A DNA stretch of 64,000 nucleotides, taken from NCBI RefSeq assembly GCF_001457795.1, contig NZ_LN898211.1:248001-312000 (forward strand), read 5' to 3'. This DNA comes from Olsenella massiliensis. GTDB lineage: Bacteria > Actinomycetota > Coriobacteriia > Coriobacteriales > Atopobiaceae. The translations under genes and the position numbers were made by a program. Below are positions 17,751-26,090 of this stretch, piece after piece (within the stretch, counting starts at the first letter, position 1; every line of letters begins with the position of its first letter). The notes beneath the pieces were generated by a model. It saw nothing but the letters and a program-made list of their open reading frames with translations. It was not told where the DNA came from and did no database searches.

Positions 17751-18506
17751 CTATGAAAAACGCTCGAAGCCCGTCACGTCCCTCTGCAGGCGGACGAGCT
17801 GCGCCACGCCCGCCTGACACAGGTCGATAAGGACGTCAAGCTGGTCGCGCCCCATGGTCGCGCCCTCGCCGGTGCCCTGCACCTCGACGATGCCGCCGCA
17901 GTCCGTTCCCACGAGATTGAGGTCCACCTGGGCGTGGCTGTCCTCGGGATAGTCCAAGTCGAGCAGGGCCTGGCCCCCGACGAGCCCCGCGCTGACGGCC
18001 GCCACCTGGCCCGTGAGCGGCAGGCGCTTGATCCTGTCAGAGCGCACCCAGCTCATGAGGGCGTCATGCAGGGCGACCCAGGCTCCGGTTATCGACGCGG
18101 TCCTCGTCCCCCCATCAGCCTGGATGACGTCGCAGTCGCAGGTCACCGTGAGCTCGCCCAGGCGCCTGAGGTCCACGGCGGCGCGCAGGCTCCTGCCCAC
18201 GAGCCGCTCGATCTCCATCGACCGGCCCTTCCTGCCGCGGTACTCGCGCTTGCCGCGCGTGTTGGTGGCGGCGGGGAGCATGGCGTACTCCGCGGTGACC
18301 CAACCCTGCCGCGACGCCCTGCGCCAGGGCGGCACGCCCTCCTCGATGACGGCGGTGCAGATGACGCGCGTGTCCCCGAACTCCGCCAGGCAGGAGCCGT
18401 CCGCGTGCTTCATGACGCCCGGCGTGAGCTTGACGGGCCTCATCTGGTCGGGACGTCGGTCGTGGGAGCGCCCGCATGACAGCGGGGCGCCAGGGTTCTG
18501 GGGCAT
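17751..18506 (-). CDS. rph: ribonuclease PH
   Basis: A 251-residue phosphorolytic 3'-5' exoribonuclease that trims tRNA 3' ends. It shows RRPDQMRPVKLTPGVMKHADGS at the N-terminus, EYAMLPAATNTR, the phosphate-binding GRKGRSMEIERLVGRSLRAAVDL segment and CDVIQADGGTRTASITG. The start at ATG 18506 (AAGAGG upstream) gives an N-terminus slightly longer than usual. The neighbouring tRNA-Val gene lies just upstream on the same strand. Confidence 0.96.
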   Translation of the reverse strand: MPQNPGAPLSCGRSHDRRPDQMRPVKLTPGVMKHADGSCLAEFGDTRVICTAVIEEGVPPWRRASRQGWVTAEYAMLPAATNTRGKREYRGRKGRSMEIERLVGRSLRAAVDLRRLGELTVTCDCDVIQADGGTRTASITGAWVALHDALMSWVRSDRIKRLPLTGQVAAVSAGLVGGQALLDLDYPEDSHAQVDLNLVGTDCGGIVEVQGTGEGATMGRDQLDVLIDLCQAGVAQLVRLQRDVTGFERFS

Positions 18507-18560
18507 GGCACCTCTTCTCGACGACGCCAAGCGGGCCTCATGCGAGGCCCGGGGCGTTCG

Positions 18561-18636
18561 TGGTGGGCGATGAGGGATTCGAACCCCCGACCTTGTGCGT
18601 GTAAAGCACCTGCGCTAGCCACTGCGCCAATCGCCC
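18561..18636 (-). tRNA. tRNA-Val (anticodon TAC)
   Basis: Minus-strand cloverleaf with acceptor GGGCGAT/ATCGCCC, D-arm GCGCAGTGGCTAGCGC, anticodon loop TTTACAC reading TAC, T-loop TTCGAAT and encoded CCA (18561-18563). One end pair of the anticodon stem is mismatched (G-A). Confidence 0.95.
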
Positions 18637-18785
18637 GTGCGCACCAGGAGTGTAGCACAGCGCGACAGGCGCCCCCGGCCGTCACGGGGCTGCGTCAGGC
18701 AGCCAGGCGCCGCACAAGGACGCGCGAGGCCACCCGTGGCGGGCGCAGGCGCGAGACGAGCCGGTCTTGCGACGCCCGCGCGGGC

Positions 18786-18791
18786 TATACT
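18786..18791 (+). promoter_or_regulatory. -10 element of a probable leaderless murE promoter
   Basis: TATACT lies only six bases before the murE ATG at 18798, which puts the expected transcription start at or within a base of the start codon. There is no Shine-Dalgarno sequence in front of the ATG. No good -35 is visible at 17 bp; TTGCGA at 18767 is too close. Confidence 0.7.
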
Positions 18792-18797
18792 AGCCCC

Positions 18798-20366
18798 ATG
18801 AAGACGAACACCACACTGACCGCCTTGGCCGACCTGCTTCGCGAGGAGGGCATCGACGCCCGGCTCGCGCGCTGCCCGCAGGGAGACGACGAGGGCGTCT
18901 GCGGCGTGGATTGCGACTCGCGCCGCGCGGGGGCGGGCCGCCTCTTCGTCTGCAAGGGAGCCGCGTTCAGGCCCTCCTATCTTGCCGACGCGCTCGCGGC
19001 GGGTTGCGGCGCATACCTCTGCGCCGAGAGCCGCGCCGCCGAGCTTGCGGTTGTCGCCCCCGACGCCTGCGCCCTCGTGGTGCCTGACAAGGAGCTGCGA
19101 CGGGCGATGGCCCTCGTCTCCGCTGAGGCCTGGGGGCACCCCGAGCGTCACCTCCGCATCATCGGCGTCACGGGCACCAAGGGCAAGTCCACCTGCACCT
19201 ACATGATTCGCTCCATATTGGACGCGGGCGCGACGGACGGAGGGGCGCGCGCCGCCATCCTGGGGTCCATCGAGACCTTTGACGGCGTGGAGCGCTTTGA
19301 GAGCGTCAACACCACGCCCGAGGCCCCCGACCTCTGGCGCCACCTTGCCAACGCGGTCGCCGCGGGCCTTCCCTATCTGGTCATGGAGGTCTCGAGCCAG
19401 GCGCTCAAGTATGAGCGCGTCGTGGGGCTTGGCCTGAGCGTGGGCTGCTTCCTCAACATTGGTCGCGACCACATCTCGCCGGCCGAGCACCCCAGCTTCG
19501 AGGACTACTTCAACAGCAAGCTGCGCATCTTTGACCAGTCGCGCACAGCGGTGGTCAATCTTGACATGGACCATGCCGCCAGGGTCGAGCGCGCGGCGAG
19601 GGCGGCGGCCTGCGAGCGCGTGACGCGCTTCTCGGCCGGGACCCATGCGGCGCCTGGCTTTGCCGAGGTCTGGGCGCGCGACGTGACCTCCACCGGGGAC
19701 GGGTTGCGCTTTGTGGCGCACACCCCTCGATGGGAGCGCGAGCTCACGCTGCCCATGCCCGGGAGCTTCAACGTCGAGAACGCCCTGTGCGCCATCGCGG
19801 CCTGCGAGGACGTGGGCGCAAGTCCCGACCAGATCGCCCGGGGGCTGGCGCGCGCCGTGGTCCCCGGCAGGATGGAGCTGCTCCCCACCGCTGACCCCCG
19901 GGTGACGGGCATCGTGGACTACGCCCACAACAAGCTTTCGTACCAGCGCTTCTTTGCGTCCATGAGCGAGGAGTTCGCCGGCAGGGCCATCATCGCGGTG
20001 CTTGGGGCCCCGGGCGGCAAGGCCTTCGAGCGGCGCGTCGAGCTGCCCCGGGAGGCGGCGCGCTGGGCCGACCACCTCATCTACACGGAGGAGGACCCCG
20101 CCTGCGAGGACGTGGCGAGCATCTGCGCCCAGCTGTCCCAGGCGACGCCCCCCGACACGCCCCACGACATCGTCCTCGACCGCGAGGCGGCCATACGTCG
20201 TGCCGTTGACCTGGCGTTCTCCAGCCCGACGGGCGCCCTGGTCTGCCTGCTGGCAAAGGGGGACGAGACCCTTCAGCACGAGGGGGACGCGTTTGTGCCC
20301 TGCGAGACGGACGCCACGCTCTTCAGGCGGGCGGTCGCGGACCACCTGGCGACGACGTCGTCCTGA
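18798..20366 (+). CDS. murE: UDP-N-acetylmuramyl-tripeptide synthetase, Lys/Orn-type
   Basis: A 522-residue Mur ligase adding the third amino acid to UDP-MurNAc-L-Ala-D-Glu. It has the ATP loop GVTGTKGKST, the SVNTTPEAPDLWR and VMEVSSQALKY central-domain motifs, and a C-terminal ligase domain. The acceptor site reads EEDPAC, not the DNPR typical of meso-DAP enzymes, and the C-terminal domain has YAHNKLSYQRFF and GAPGGKA. This resembles lysine/ornithine-type MurE, so an A4-type cell wall is likely; that is inference. ATG 18798 has no RBS but a -10 box six bases upstream, suggesting a leaderless mRNA. Confidence 0.9.
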   Translation: MKTNTTLTALADLLREEGIDARLARCPQGDDEGVCGVDCDSRRAGAGRLFVCKGAAFRPSYLADALAAGCGAYLCAESRAAELAVVAPDACALVVPDKELRRAMALVSAEAWGHPERHLRIIGVTGTKGKSTCTYMIRSILDAGATDGGARAAILGSIETFDGVERFESVNTTPEAPDLWRHLANAVAAGLPYLVMEVSSQALKYERVVGLGLSVGCFLNIGRDHISPAEHPSFEDYFNSKLRIFDQSRTAVVNLDMDHAARVERAARAAACERVTRFSAGTHAAPGFAEVWARDVTSTGDGLRFVAHTPRWERELTLPMPGSFNVENALCAIAACEDVGASPDQIARGLARAVVPGRMELLPTADPRVTGIVDYAHNKLSYQRFFASMSEEFAGRAIIAVLGAPGGKAFERRVELPREAARWADHLIYTEEDPACEDVASICAQLSQATPPDTPHDIVLDREAAIRRAVDLAFSSPTGALVCLLAKGDETLQHEGDAFVPCETDATLFRRAVADHLATTSS

Positions 20367-20421
20367 CCCAGAGGAGCCTGCCGCGCCCGCCCGGACGCAC
20401 GGCCCAGCGAAAGGAGGGCAC

Positions 20422-21351
20422 ATGCCCGCCCTGTCACTTCCCACCTTCCCCACCGACGCCTCGTCTCTTCCCGAGGACCTGGCGGATCGTCTCTCGCGCG
20501 TCAGGCACGTGTTCTCGGACACCGACGGCACCATGCTGAGCTCGAGCTGCGCCCTCGTCGCCAGCGACGGGACTCCCTCCTTTGAGCTTGCCCGCACGCT
20601 CGTGGACGCGCGGCGGGCGGGCCTTGACGTCATCACCTGCACCGGGCGCAACCGCGCCATGGCCCGCGAGGACGCACGTCTGCTGGGCATGGACGGATGG
20701 ATCGGCGAGATGGGCGGCATCCTCTGCCTGAGCGAGGCGGGGGCGGGCACCTGGCACTACTTCACGGCCGACATGCCCTACGACGAGGCCTCCGGCAAGA
20801 CGCCCCACGACGTCATCACCGAGACCGGCGTCATCGACCGCATGCTCGAGCGCTGGTATGACTGCCTTGAGACCTACCACGACAACAACATCGGCTATCA
20901 GTACCGCGAGGTCACCGTCGCGCTCAGGGGCGCCGTCGTCGAGGACGAGGCGCAGGCCATGCTAGACGAGACGGGGCTCCCCCTCTACCTGGCCGACAAC
21001 GGCTTCGTGAGTCGCATAACGGGGGCGACGATCCTGCCCTCCTTCGAGGGCGGCAAGGTCGAGGATGTCCACACCTACCACGTCATGCCTCGCGGCCTCG
21101 ACAAGGGCTCGGCAGTGAGACGCTACATCGAGCTCAAGGGATGGGACCCCGACGAGTGCCTGGCCTGCGGCGACTCGCCGGCCGACTGCCGCATGGCCCG
21201 CGAGGTGGGCACCTTCATGCTCATGCGCAACGGCATCGACAACCCCAAGGCACAGGCGGCGCTCGCGGGCGTCGGTAGCGCGTTCGTCTCGGCGGCAGGC
21301 TCCACCGACGGCTTCTGCCAGGCCCTGCGCACGCTCCTCGCCCTGCGCTAG
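20422..21351 (+). CDS. HAD-superfamily (Cof/IIB-like) sugar-phosphate phosphatase
   Basis: A 309-residue hydrolase with motif I FSDTDGTML (nucleophile Asp), motif II TCTGRN and motif III/IV GLDKGSAVRRYIELKGWDPDECLACGDSPADCRMA. The cap insert between II and III marks the IIB (Cof) subclass, which usually dephosphorylates sugar or cofactor phosphates. ATG at 20422 has AAGGAGGG close upstream. It lies 55 bases after murE and may be co-transcribed. The substrate cannot be assigned. Confidence 0.85.
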   Translation: MPALSLPTFPTDASSLPEDLADRLSRVRHVFSDTDGTMLSSSCALVASDGTPSFELARTLVDARRAGLDVITCTGRNRAMAREDARLLGMDGWIGEMGGILCLSEAGAGTWHYFTADMPYDEASGKTPHDVITETGVIDRMLERWYDCLETYHDNNIGYQYREVTVALRGAVVEDEAQAMLDETGLPLYLADNGFVSRITGATILPSFEGGKVEDVHTYHVMPRGLDKGSAVRRYIELKGWDPDECLACGDSPADCRMAREVGTFMLMRNGIDNPKAQAALAGVGSAFVSAAGSTDGFCQALRTLLALR

Positions 21352-21452
21352 CGCCCGGCTCCTGAGCCTGGCCATCGTTCGCGGGTCTCGCTACGCGCGC
21401 GGTCGGCTGCCCGCGCTCGCGGCCTTGTGGGCGGCGTCCCCTCGCATGACGA

Positions 21453-21482
21453 GGGGCGCCCCGGCATCACCCGGGGCGCCCC
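21453..21482. terminator. bidirectional terminator-like hairpin
   Basis: A 12-bp perfect stem GGGGCGCCCCGG/CCGGGGCGCCCC with a six-base loop, between the convergent HAD and alcohol dehydrogenase genes. No strong T-run on either side. Confidence 0.65.
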
Positions 21483-21516
21483 CTGCAAAACCATGCGTAT
21501 CTTCGTCCGTGCGACC

Positions 21517-22743
21517 CTAGAAGTTGACCGGCTCGTCAAAGTAGCAGCACTTGAGAATCTTCTCGAAGTCCTCCGGCTTGGTCTCGCGGGGGTTCTCGGG
21601 CGTGCAGGCGTCAAGCGCCGCGTTGGCGGCGACGGAGGGAAGCTTCTCGAGGAACTCCTTCTCGGGCACCATCACGGGCTCGCCGGTCTCGTCGGCCTTG
21701 ATGCCGCCGTTGGCGTAGTTGCTGATGGACTGCGGAATCTTGAGCGCGTCGTTCATGCCGCGGATGTACTGGACGAGGTTCTCGACGAGCTGGTCGTTGG
21801 TGCTGCCCTCAAGATGCAGGATGTCCTTGGCGACAAAGGCATAGCGCTCGTTCGCGCGGGCGTCCTTGGCGTTCCACTGGATGACCTTGCCCAGATACAT
21901 GGCGTTGGCGGCACCGTGGATGATGTGCCCGCCCTCAAAGGCGGCGCCGGTCTTGTGGGCCATGGAGTGCACGATGCCCAGAAGGCCTGACGAGAACGCG
22001 ATGCCCGCGATGCACTGCGCCTCGTGCATGTGCTGGCGCGCCTCCTTCTGCCCCTCGAAGGACGCGGGCAGCCACTGGGTGATCTCGCGGATGGCGTGCA
22101 GGGCGTTGGCGTCGGTGAACATCGAGGCGGCCGTGGAGACGTAGGCCTCCAGGGAGTGCGTCAGCGCGTCCATGCCTGTGTGAGCGCAGAGCTTGGCGGG
22201 CATGGTGTAGGTGAGCTCGGGATCGACGATGGCGATGTCCGGCGTGATCTCAAAGTCGGCGAGAGGGTACTTGATGCCCTTCTCGTAGTCGGTGATGACC
22301 GAGAAGGCCGTCACCTCGGTCGCCGTGCCCGACGTCGAGGAGATGGCGCAGAAGTGGGCCTTGGTGCGGAGCTTGGGCAGGCCGAAGACCTTGCACATGT
22401 CCTCGAACGTGGTCTCGGGGTACTCATACTTGATCCACATGGCCTTGGCGGCGTCGATGGGGCTGCCTCCGCCGATGGCGACGATCCAGTCGGGGCCGAA
22501 CTCCTGCATGAAGGCGGCGCCGCGCATGACCGTGTCAACGGAGGGGTCCGGCTCGACGCCCTCGAAGAGCTTGACCTCCATGCCTGCGGCCTCAAGGTCC
22601 GCCTGCACGTCCTGCAAAAAGCCGCCGCGCCGCATGCTGCTGCCGCCCGAGACGATGACCGCCTTGCTGCCCTTGAGGTTCTTCACCTCGTGTCGGGCAC
22701 CCTCGCCAAAGTACAGGTCACGCGGATTGGTAAAGCGTCCCAT
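21517..22743 (-). CDS. iron-containing (group III) alcohol dehydrogenase
   Basis: A 408-residue NAD(P)H-dependent dehydrogenase of the Fe-ADH family, reducing an aldehyde or ketone during fermentation. Seen: GGGSPIDAAKAMWI for the dinucleotide, SSTSGTATEVTAFSVITD, and the metal-site segments HTGMDALTHSLEAY and HSMAHKTGAAFEGGHIIHG. The start is ATG 22743 with GAGGGGA five bases upstream; an upstream open frame of 33 codons covers the promoter and is rejected. A perfect inverted repeat overlaps the likely -10, implying regulation. It resembles butanol or 1,3-propanediol dehydrogenases; the substrate is not determinable. Confidence 0.92.
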   Translation of the reverse strand: MGRFTNPRDLYFGEGARHEVKNLKGSKAVIVSGGSSMRRGGFLQDVQADLEAAGMEVKLFEGVEPDPSVDTVMRGAAFMQEFGPDWIVAIGGGSPIDAAKAMWIKYEYPETTFEDMCKVFGLPKLRTKAHFCAISSTSGTATEVTAFSVITDYEKGIKYPLADFEITPDIAIVDPELTYTMPAKLCAHTGMDALTHSLEAYVSTAASMFTDANALHAIREITQWLPASFEGQKEARQHMHEAQCIAGIAFSSGLLGIVHSMAHKTGAAFEGGHIIHGAANAMYLGKVIQWNAKDARANERYAFVAKDILHLEGSTNDQLVENLVQYIRGMNDALKIPQSISNYANGGIKADETGEPVMVPEKEFLEKLPSVAANAALDACTPENPRETKPEDFEKILKCCYFDEPVNF

Positions 22744-22820
22744 GTAAATCCCCCTCACGTTGCGAACGGTCCGACGTCCCGGCCTAAGGCCCGGACGCAT
22801 GGCAAACATGTCATCTGCCA

Positions 22821-22837
22821 TACAATTACCTATTGTA
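22821..22837 (-). promoter_or_regulatory. operator-like palindrome over the alcohol dehydrogenase promoter
   Basis: TACAAT-N5-ATTGTA is a perfect 6-bp inverted repeat. On the minus strand its distal half coincides with a -10 (TACAAT) placed 16 bp after TTGCGT, a good -35 match. A repressor or MerR-like regulator bound here would control transcription of the alcohol dehydrogenase. Confidence 0.55.
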
Positions 22838-22980
22838 ACCAACTTGTTTCACCACGCAAAATCGAGCTTGCGCCGTGGATGTGTCATCGAGCCGCGGCGC
22901 GCGTGTCGACGAGGCAAGTCGGGTAGGATGTGGGGGCATACGAGCGGCAGCCACTCACGTCTTCAAGGGGGCACGGGCAC

Positions 22981-24075
22981 ATGGCGTTTGACCCTCATAG
23001 GGAGGACTATCAGAGGATGGCCCTGCGCTTTGTCCGAACCTTGGACGGACAGGAGGCGGATGACGCGCTGCGCGCCTTCGCTCGCTTTGGGCGTCTCTAC
23101 AACCAGGAGAGCGACCTGCTTCCCCAGAGCGACGAGGAGCGCTCCTTCCATCTGATGGCGGATGCCGCCCACCTCATAGACTATGAGCTCCCCTTTGCCG
23201 ACGACGCTGACGCCGAGGGCATCGTCTCAAGGGCCCACACCCTCCTCGAGGAGGCGCTGTCCCTGGACCCCGCCAACGCCGACGCCCGACGCATGAGGCA
23301 GGCCGCCCTGATCGTGGGCTTTGAGCCCTTCTACGCCTTCCTCCTCGAGGGGCAGGAGCAGGTGAGGCTCCAGTGCGAGGAGCGCCGCGAGCGGGCCCTC
23401 TGTGAGGGGAACCATGAGCGCTCGTCGTTCGGGGCCTTCCTTGCCCTTGCCCCGTACCTGCGATGGCTGGCGTCCCTGGCGTCCAAGGCCCTGATCTGCG
23501 GCCACAATCACGCCGCCGTCGACGCCTGCGAGAGGCTGTTGGCGCTTGACCCCTCGGACGCGGCGGACGCCCGCTTTACGCAGGCCCTCGCCCTCGCCAA
23601 GCTGGAGGATGCGACGGGGCTCGACGAGCTCGAGCGGCGCGTCGGCGCGATGGACCTGGACCGTCCCCGCCGGCCGCAGGACGCCTGGCTCCAGCTCTCC
23701 CGCTGCGCGCTCGCCTACAAGCAGGACGACCTCGCCCGCGCGCGTTCATGGCTGCACGGCGTCTGCGAGGGATACCCCCAGGCGCGCGCGACGCTCTATC
23801 TGCAGAAGGAGCTGCCCGACGGCGTCTTCGCACGGCTGGCCCTGCCCCCTTTGAGCGAGGACGAGCTCATCGTTGCGGTCTCCGAGGCAACCGTGCTGCT
23901 GCAAGAGGGGCGCGACCGACGTGGCAGGGGCAGCTTTGGCGCGTGGGTCATGGACGAGGTCGCCAAGGAGCTCTCGCCCCGCGAACGTCGGGAGCTCGAC
24001 GAGTTCAGGGACGCCCAGGCCCAGGACGGACGTGACGAGGGCGGCTCGGCCCCCTCAAAGGAGCGGGGCGCCTGA
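22981..24075 (+). CDS. unknown helical-repeat protein A
   Basis: A 364-residue soluble protein with no recognised enzymatic motif. It is Ala/Leu/Arg/Asp-rich and helical. ALLEEALSLDPANADARRMRQ-like segments and VDACERLLALDPSDAADARFTQALALAKLED resemble TPR units around residues 85-105 and 180-210, so a scaffold or interaction role is plausible. ATG 22981 is nine bases after AAGGGGG. Its stop overlaps the start of the next gene (TGATG), so the two are translationally coupled and probably act together. No signal peptide or membrane helix. I do not recognise a named family. Confidence 0.7.
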   Translation: MAFDPHREDYQRMALRFVRTLDGQEADDALRAFARFGRLYNQESDLLPQSDEERSFHLMADAAHLIDYELPFADDADAEGIVSRAHTLLEEALSLDPANADARRMRQAALIVGFEPFYAFLLEGQEQVRLQCEERRERALCEGNHERSSFGAFLALAPYLRWLASLASKALICGHNHAAVDACERLLALDPSDAADARFTQALALAKLEDATGLDELERRVGAMDLDRPRRPQDAWLQLSRCALAYKQDDLARARSWLHGVCEGYPQARATLYLQKELPDGVFARLALPPLSEDELIVAVSEATVLLQEGRDRRGRGSFGAWVMDEVAKELSPRERRELDEFRDAQAQDGRDEGGSAPSKERGA

Positions 24076-25046
24076 TGGACGCGAGGGAGGAATACGTCCT
24101 GCGCATCGCGCAGCGACAGAGGAGGGGGCGGGGCCTGTCCGACGCCGCCTATGCCGAGCTGCTCCTTGCGGTGCGCCATGACCCAGAGCGCTTCGCGGGC
24201 GCCCCCCAAGATGAGTCCATGGCCCTGCTGGGACGCGCCCTTGACCGTTACGCCGCGTCGGTCGGCGCGGATGAGTCACGTGACGACGAGGAGTATCTGC
24301 GCGCCCGCCAGGTCCGCCTCTCGACGCTGCAGGAGGCGTGCGCCGCCATCCTGCGCCAGGACCCCTCCTGCGTTGACGCGCGGCTCTGCGCGCTCATCGC
24401 GCGCGACCTCGACCCCGACGACCTCCTGTGGCAGCTCAAGGGGCTCGAGCGGGACGCCCTGCCGTCCCTCGAGACCGCCGACGGCGGGCGGGGCGCAGAC
24501 CCGTGGTCCGACGTGCTCTGTCGTCCCGCGCTGCGCGTGAAGGCCGCAATCTGTCGGACGTACCTCGAGTCGGCCCGATACGACCGGGCGCGCAAGAGCG
24601 CCCTGGAGCTCTTGCGGCTCTCGCCCCTTGACTGCCTGGGCGCCCGTCACACCGCCGCGCTCGCATGCGCGCGCCTGGAGGACGAGCCCGGCTTTGAGGC
24701 GCTCGTCGCCCGCTTCGGGGGGCGAGGCGACGCATGGCAGGGCCTCGCACGGCTGATACTCCTGTTCAAGCTGGCGCGGCCCGCAGCGGCCCGGCGGGCG
24801 CTCGCCGGCTACGACCGCCTCTGCGAGGGCGGCGTCTTTGCCTTGCTTCGCCCCGTCTACGTGGAGCCCTACATGCCCGACCGCCCCGCCACCGCACCCT
24901 ACGGCTTTGACGAGGCGACGCTCGCCGTCCACGAGGCCGACGCCATCATCGTGGACGTGCCCGACCTCGTGAGCTGGGTTGAGTCGGTGCCGGGGATGAC
25001 CGAGTCCGCCGCCGCCTTCGCACGGAGGTCGGGGTTTGAGTTCTAG
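24075..25046 (+). CDS. unknown helical-repeat protein B, coupled to protein A
   Basis: A 323-residue soluble, charged, helix-rich protein, coupled to the preceding gene through a TGATG overlap. It shares the style of protein A: a mid-protein TPR-like stretch (YDRARKSALELLRLSPLDCLGARHTAALACARLEDEPGFEALVARFG, about 178-220) and a similar C-terminal segment (EATLAVHEADAIIVDV here, DELIVAVSEATVLL there). This suggests distant paralogues from a tandem duplication. No catalytic motif is recognised. Its stop codon is part of a hairpin shared with the convergent transketolase gene. Confidence 0.7.
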   Translation: MDAREEYVLRIAQRQRRGRGLSDAAYAELLLAVRHDPERFAGAPQDESMALLGRALDRYAASVGADESRDDEEYLRARQVRLSTLQEACAAILRQDPSCVDARLCALIARDLDPDDLLWQLKGLERDALPSLETADGGRGADPWSDVLCRPALRVKAAICRTYLESARYDRARKSALELLRLSPLDCLGARHTAALACARLEDEPGFEALVARFGGRGDAWQGLARLILLFKLARPAAARRALAGYDRLCEGGVFALLRPVYVEPYMPDRPATAPYGFDEATLAVHEADAIIVDVPDLVSWVESVPGMTESAAAFARRSGFEF

Positions 25047-25071
25047 CGCCCCGCGCCGCAGAGGGCGCTAG
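25043..25071. terminator. convergent hairpin containing both stop codons
   Basis: CTAGCGCC (25043-25050) pairs perfectly with GGCGCTAG (25064-25071). Each arm contains the TAG stop of one of the two convergent genes, so it probably serves as a compact two-way 3'-end structure. Confidence 0.55.
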
Positions 25072-26090
25072 CGCACCCTCCTGTAGCCGTCACGCACCTG
25101 CGCGGCGATGCCCGCAGGGTCAAGGCCGGCGCGCGCAAGCACCGCGTCGCGGGCGTCGGCCTCAAGATAGCGGTCGGGAAGCCCCAGCCTCAGCAGGGCG
25201 GTCCCCCTGCCGTGTTCGGCGAGGACCTCGGCGAGGGCGGACCCCAGCCCACCCACGACGCTATGCTCCTCGACGCTCGCCAGCAGGGCGGGCGCCCCCA
25301 GTGCGTCGATCGCCCCCGCGTCGAGGGGCTTGACGGTGGGCAGGGCGAGGACGCTCGCCTCGATGCCCTCGGCGGCCAAGAGCTCGGCCGCCCTCAAGGC
25401 GCGACAGCTGATGGTGCCCGTGCTCACCAGGGCCACGCGGGCGCCCGCGGCTCGGCGCAGGAGGTGCGGGCGACCGGGCGCGCGACCCACGCCCCCGGGA
25501 TGAAGGTTGGCCCCCCAGGCCTCGTTCATGCGCACGTAGGCGGGACGCGGTGCGCGCCCCAGCTCAAGGAGGGTCGCGGCGAACTCCGCGTTGTCACAGG
25601 GGCTCACGACCGTCATGCCGGGAATCTGCCGCATGACGCCCAGGTCCTCGAGGGCCATGTGGCTGGCTCCCAGGATGGCGGCGTCGCAGCCGCATCCCAC
25701 TCCCACGAGCGTCACCGGGGACGCCATGATGCCCAGGTTGACCCTCACCTGGTCGAGCACGCGCGAGGTGATGAACGTGGCGTACGAGGGCGCGAAGGTG
25801 GTGAGGCCCTCGTTGGCGAGGGCCGAGGCGACCTCGACCTGGTTCTGCTCGGCGATGCCGCACTGCACGAAGCCCTCCGGGCAGAGCTCCCGAAACCGTG
25901 ACAGGTTGAGTCTGCGGCCGTAGTCCGAGACGACGACGGACAGGCTCGCGTCGGTCGTCGCCAGGCGCCCCATGACCTCCCCGAAGACGTCCTTGTGGGA
26001 GAGCGTCGCCAGACGCCGCGCGTCCTCGGCGGACACCAGCAGGTCCGACGCCGCCGCCCGCCTCGTGGTTTGACCCTTAGCCTCTGCCAT
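25068..26090 (-). CDS. transketolase, C-terminal subunit (locus 1)
   Basis: A 340-residue protein holding the pyrimidine-binding and C-terminal domains of a split transketolase or transketolase-like enzyme. Features: YVVSDYGRR-like start of the PYR domain, the glutamate in FVQCGIAEQNQVEVASALA that activates TPP, and a Rossmann-like C-terminal domain ending RDGYRRVR. ATG 26090 lies within the end of the upstream gene, a 14-base overlap, implying tight coupling. Its partner, carrying the TPP-binding domain, is that upstream gene, which also bears a GntR regulator. Locus 2 at 61613-63425 is a separate, more ordinary pair. Confidence 0.92.
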   Translation of the reverse strand: MAEAKGQTTRRAAASDLLVSAEDARRLATLSHKDVFGEVMGRLATTDASLSVVVSDYGRRLNLSRFRELCPEGFVQCGIAEQNQVEVASALANEGLTTFAPSYATFITSRVLDQVRVNLGIMASPVTLVGVGCGCDAAILGASHMALEDLGVMRQIPGMTVVSPCDNAEFAATLLELGRAPRPAYVRMNEAWGANLHPGGVGRAPGRPHLLRRAAGARVALVSTGTISCRALRAAELLAAEGIEASVLALPTVKPLDAGAIDALGAPALLASVEEHSVVGGLGSALAEVLAEHGRGTALLRLGLPDRYLEADARDAVLARAGLDPAGIAAQVRDGYRRVR

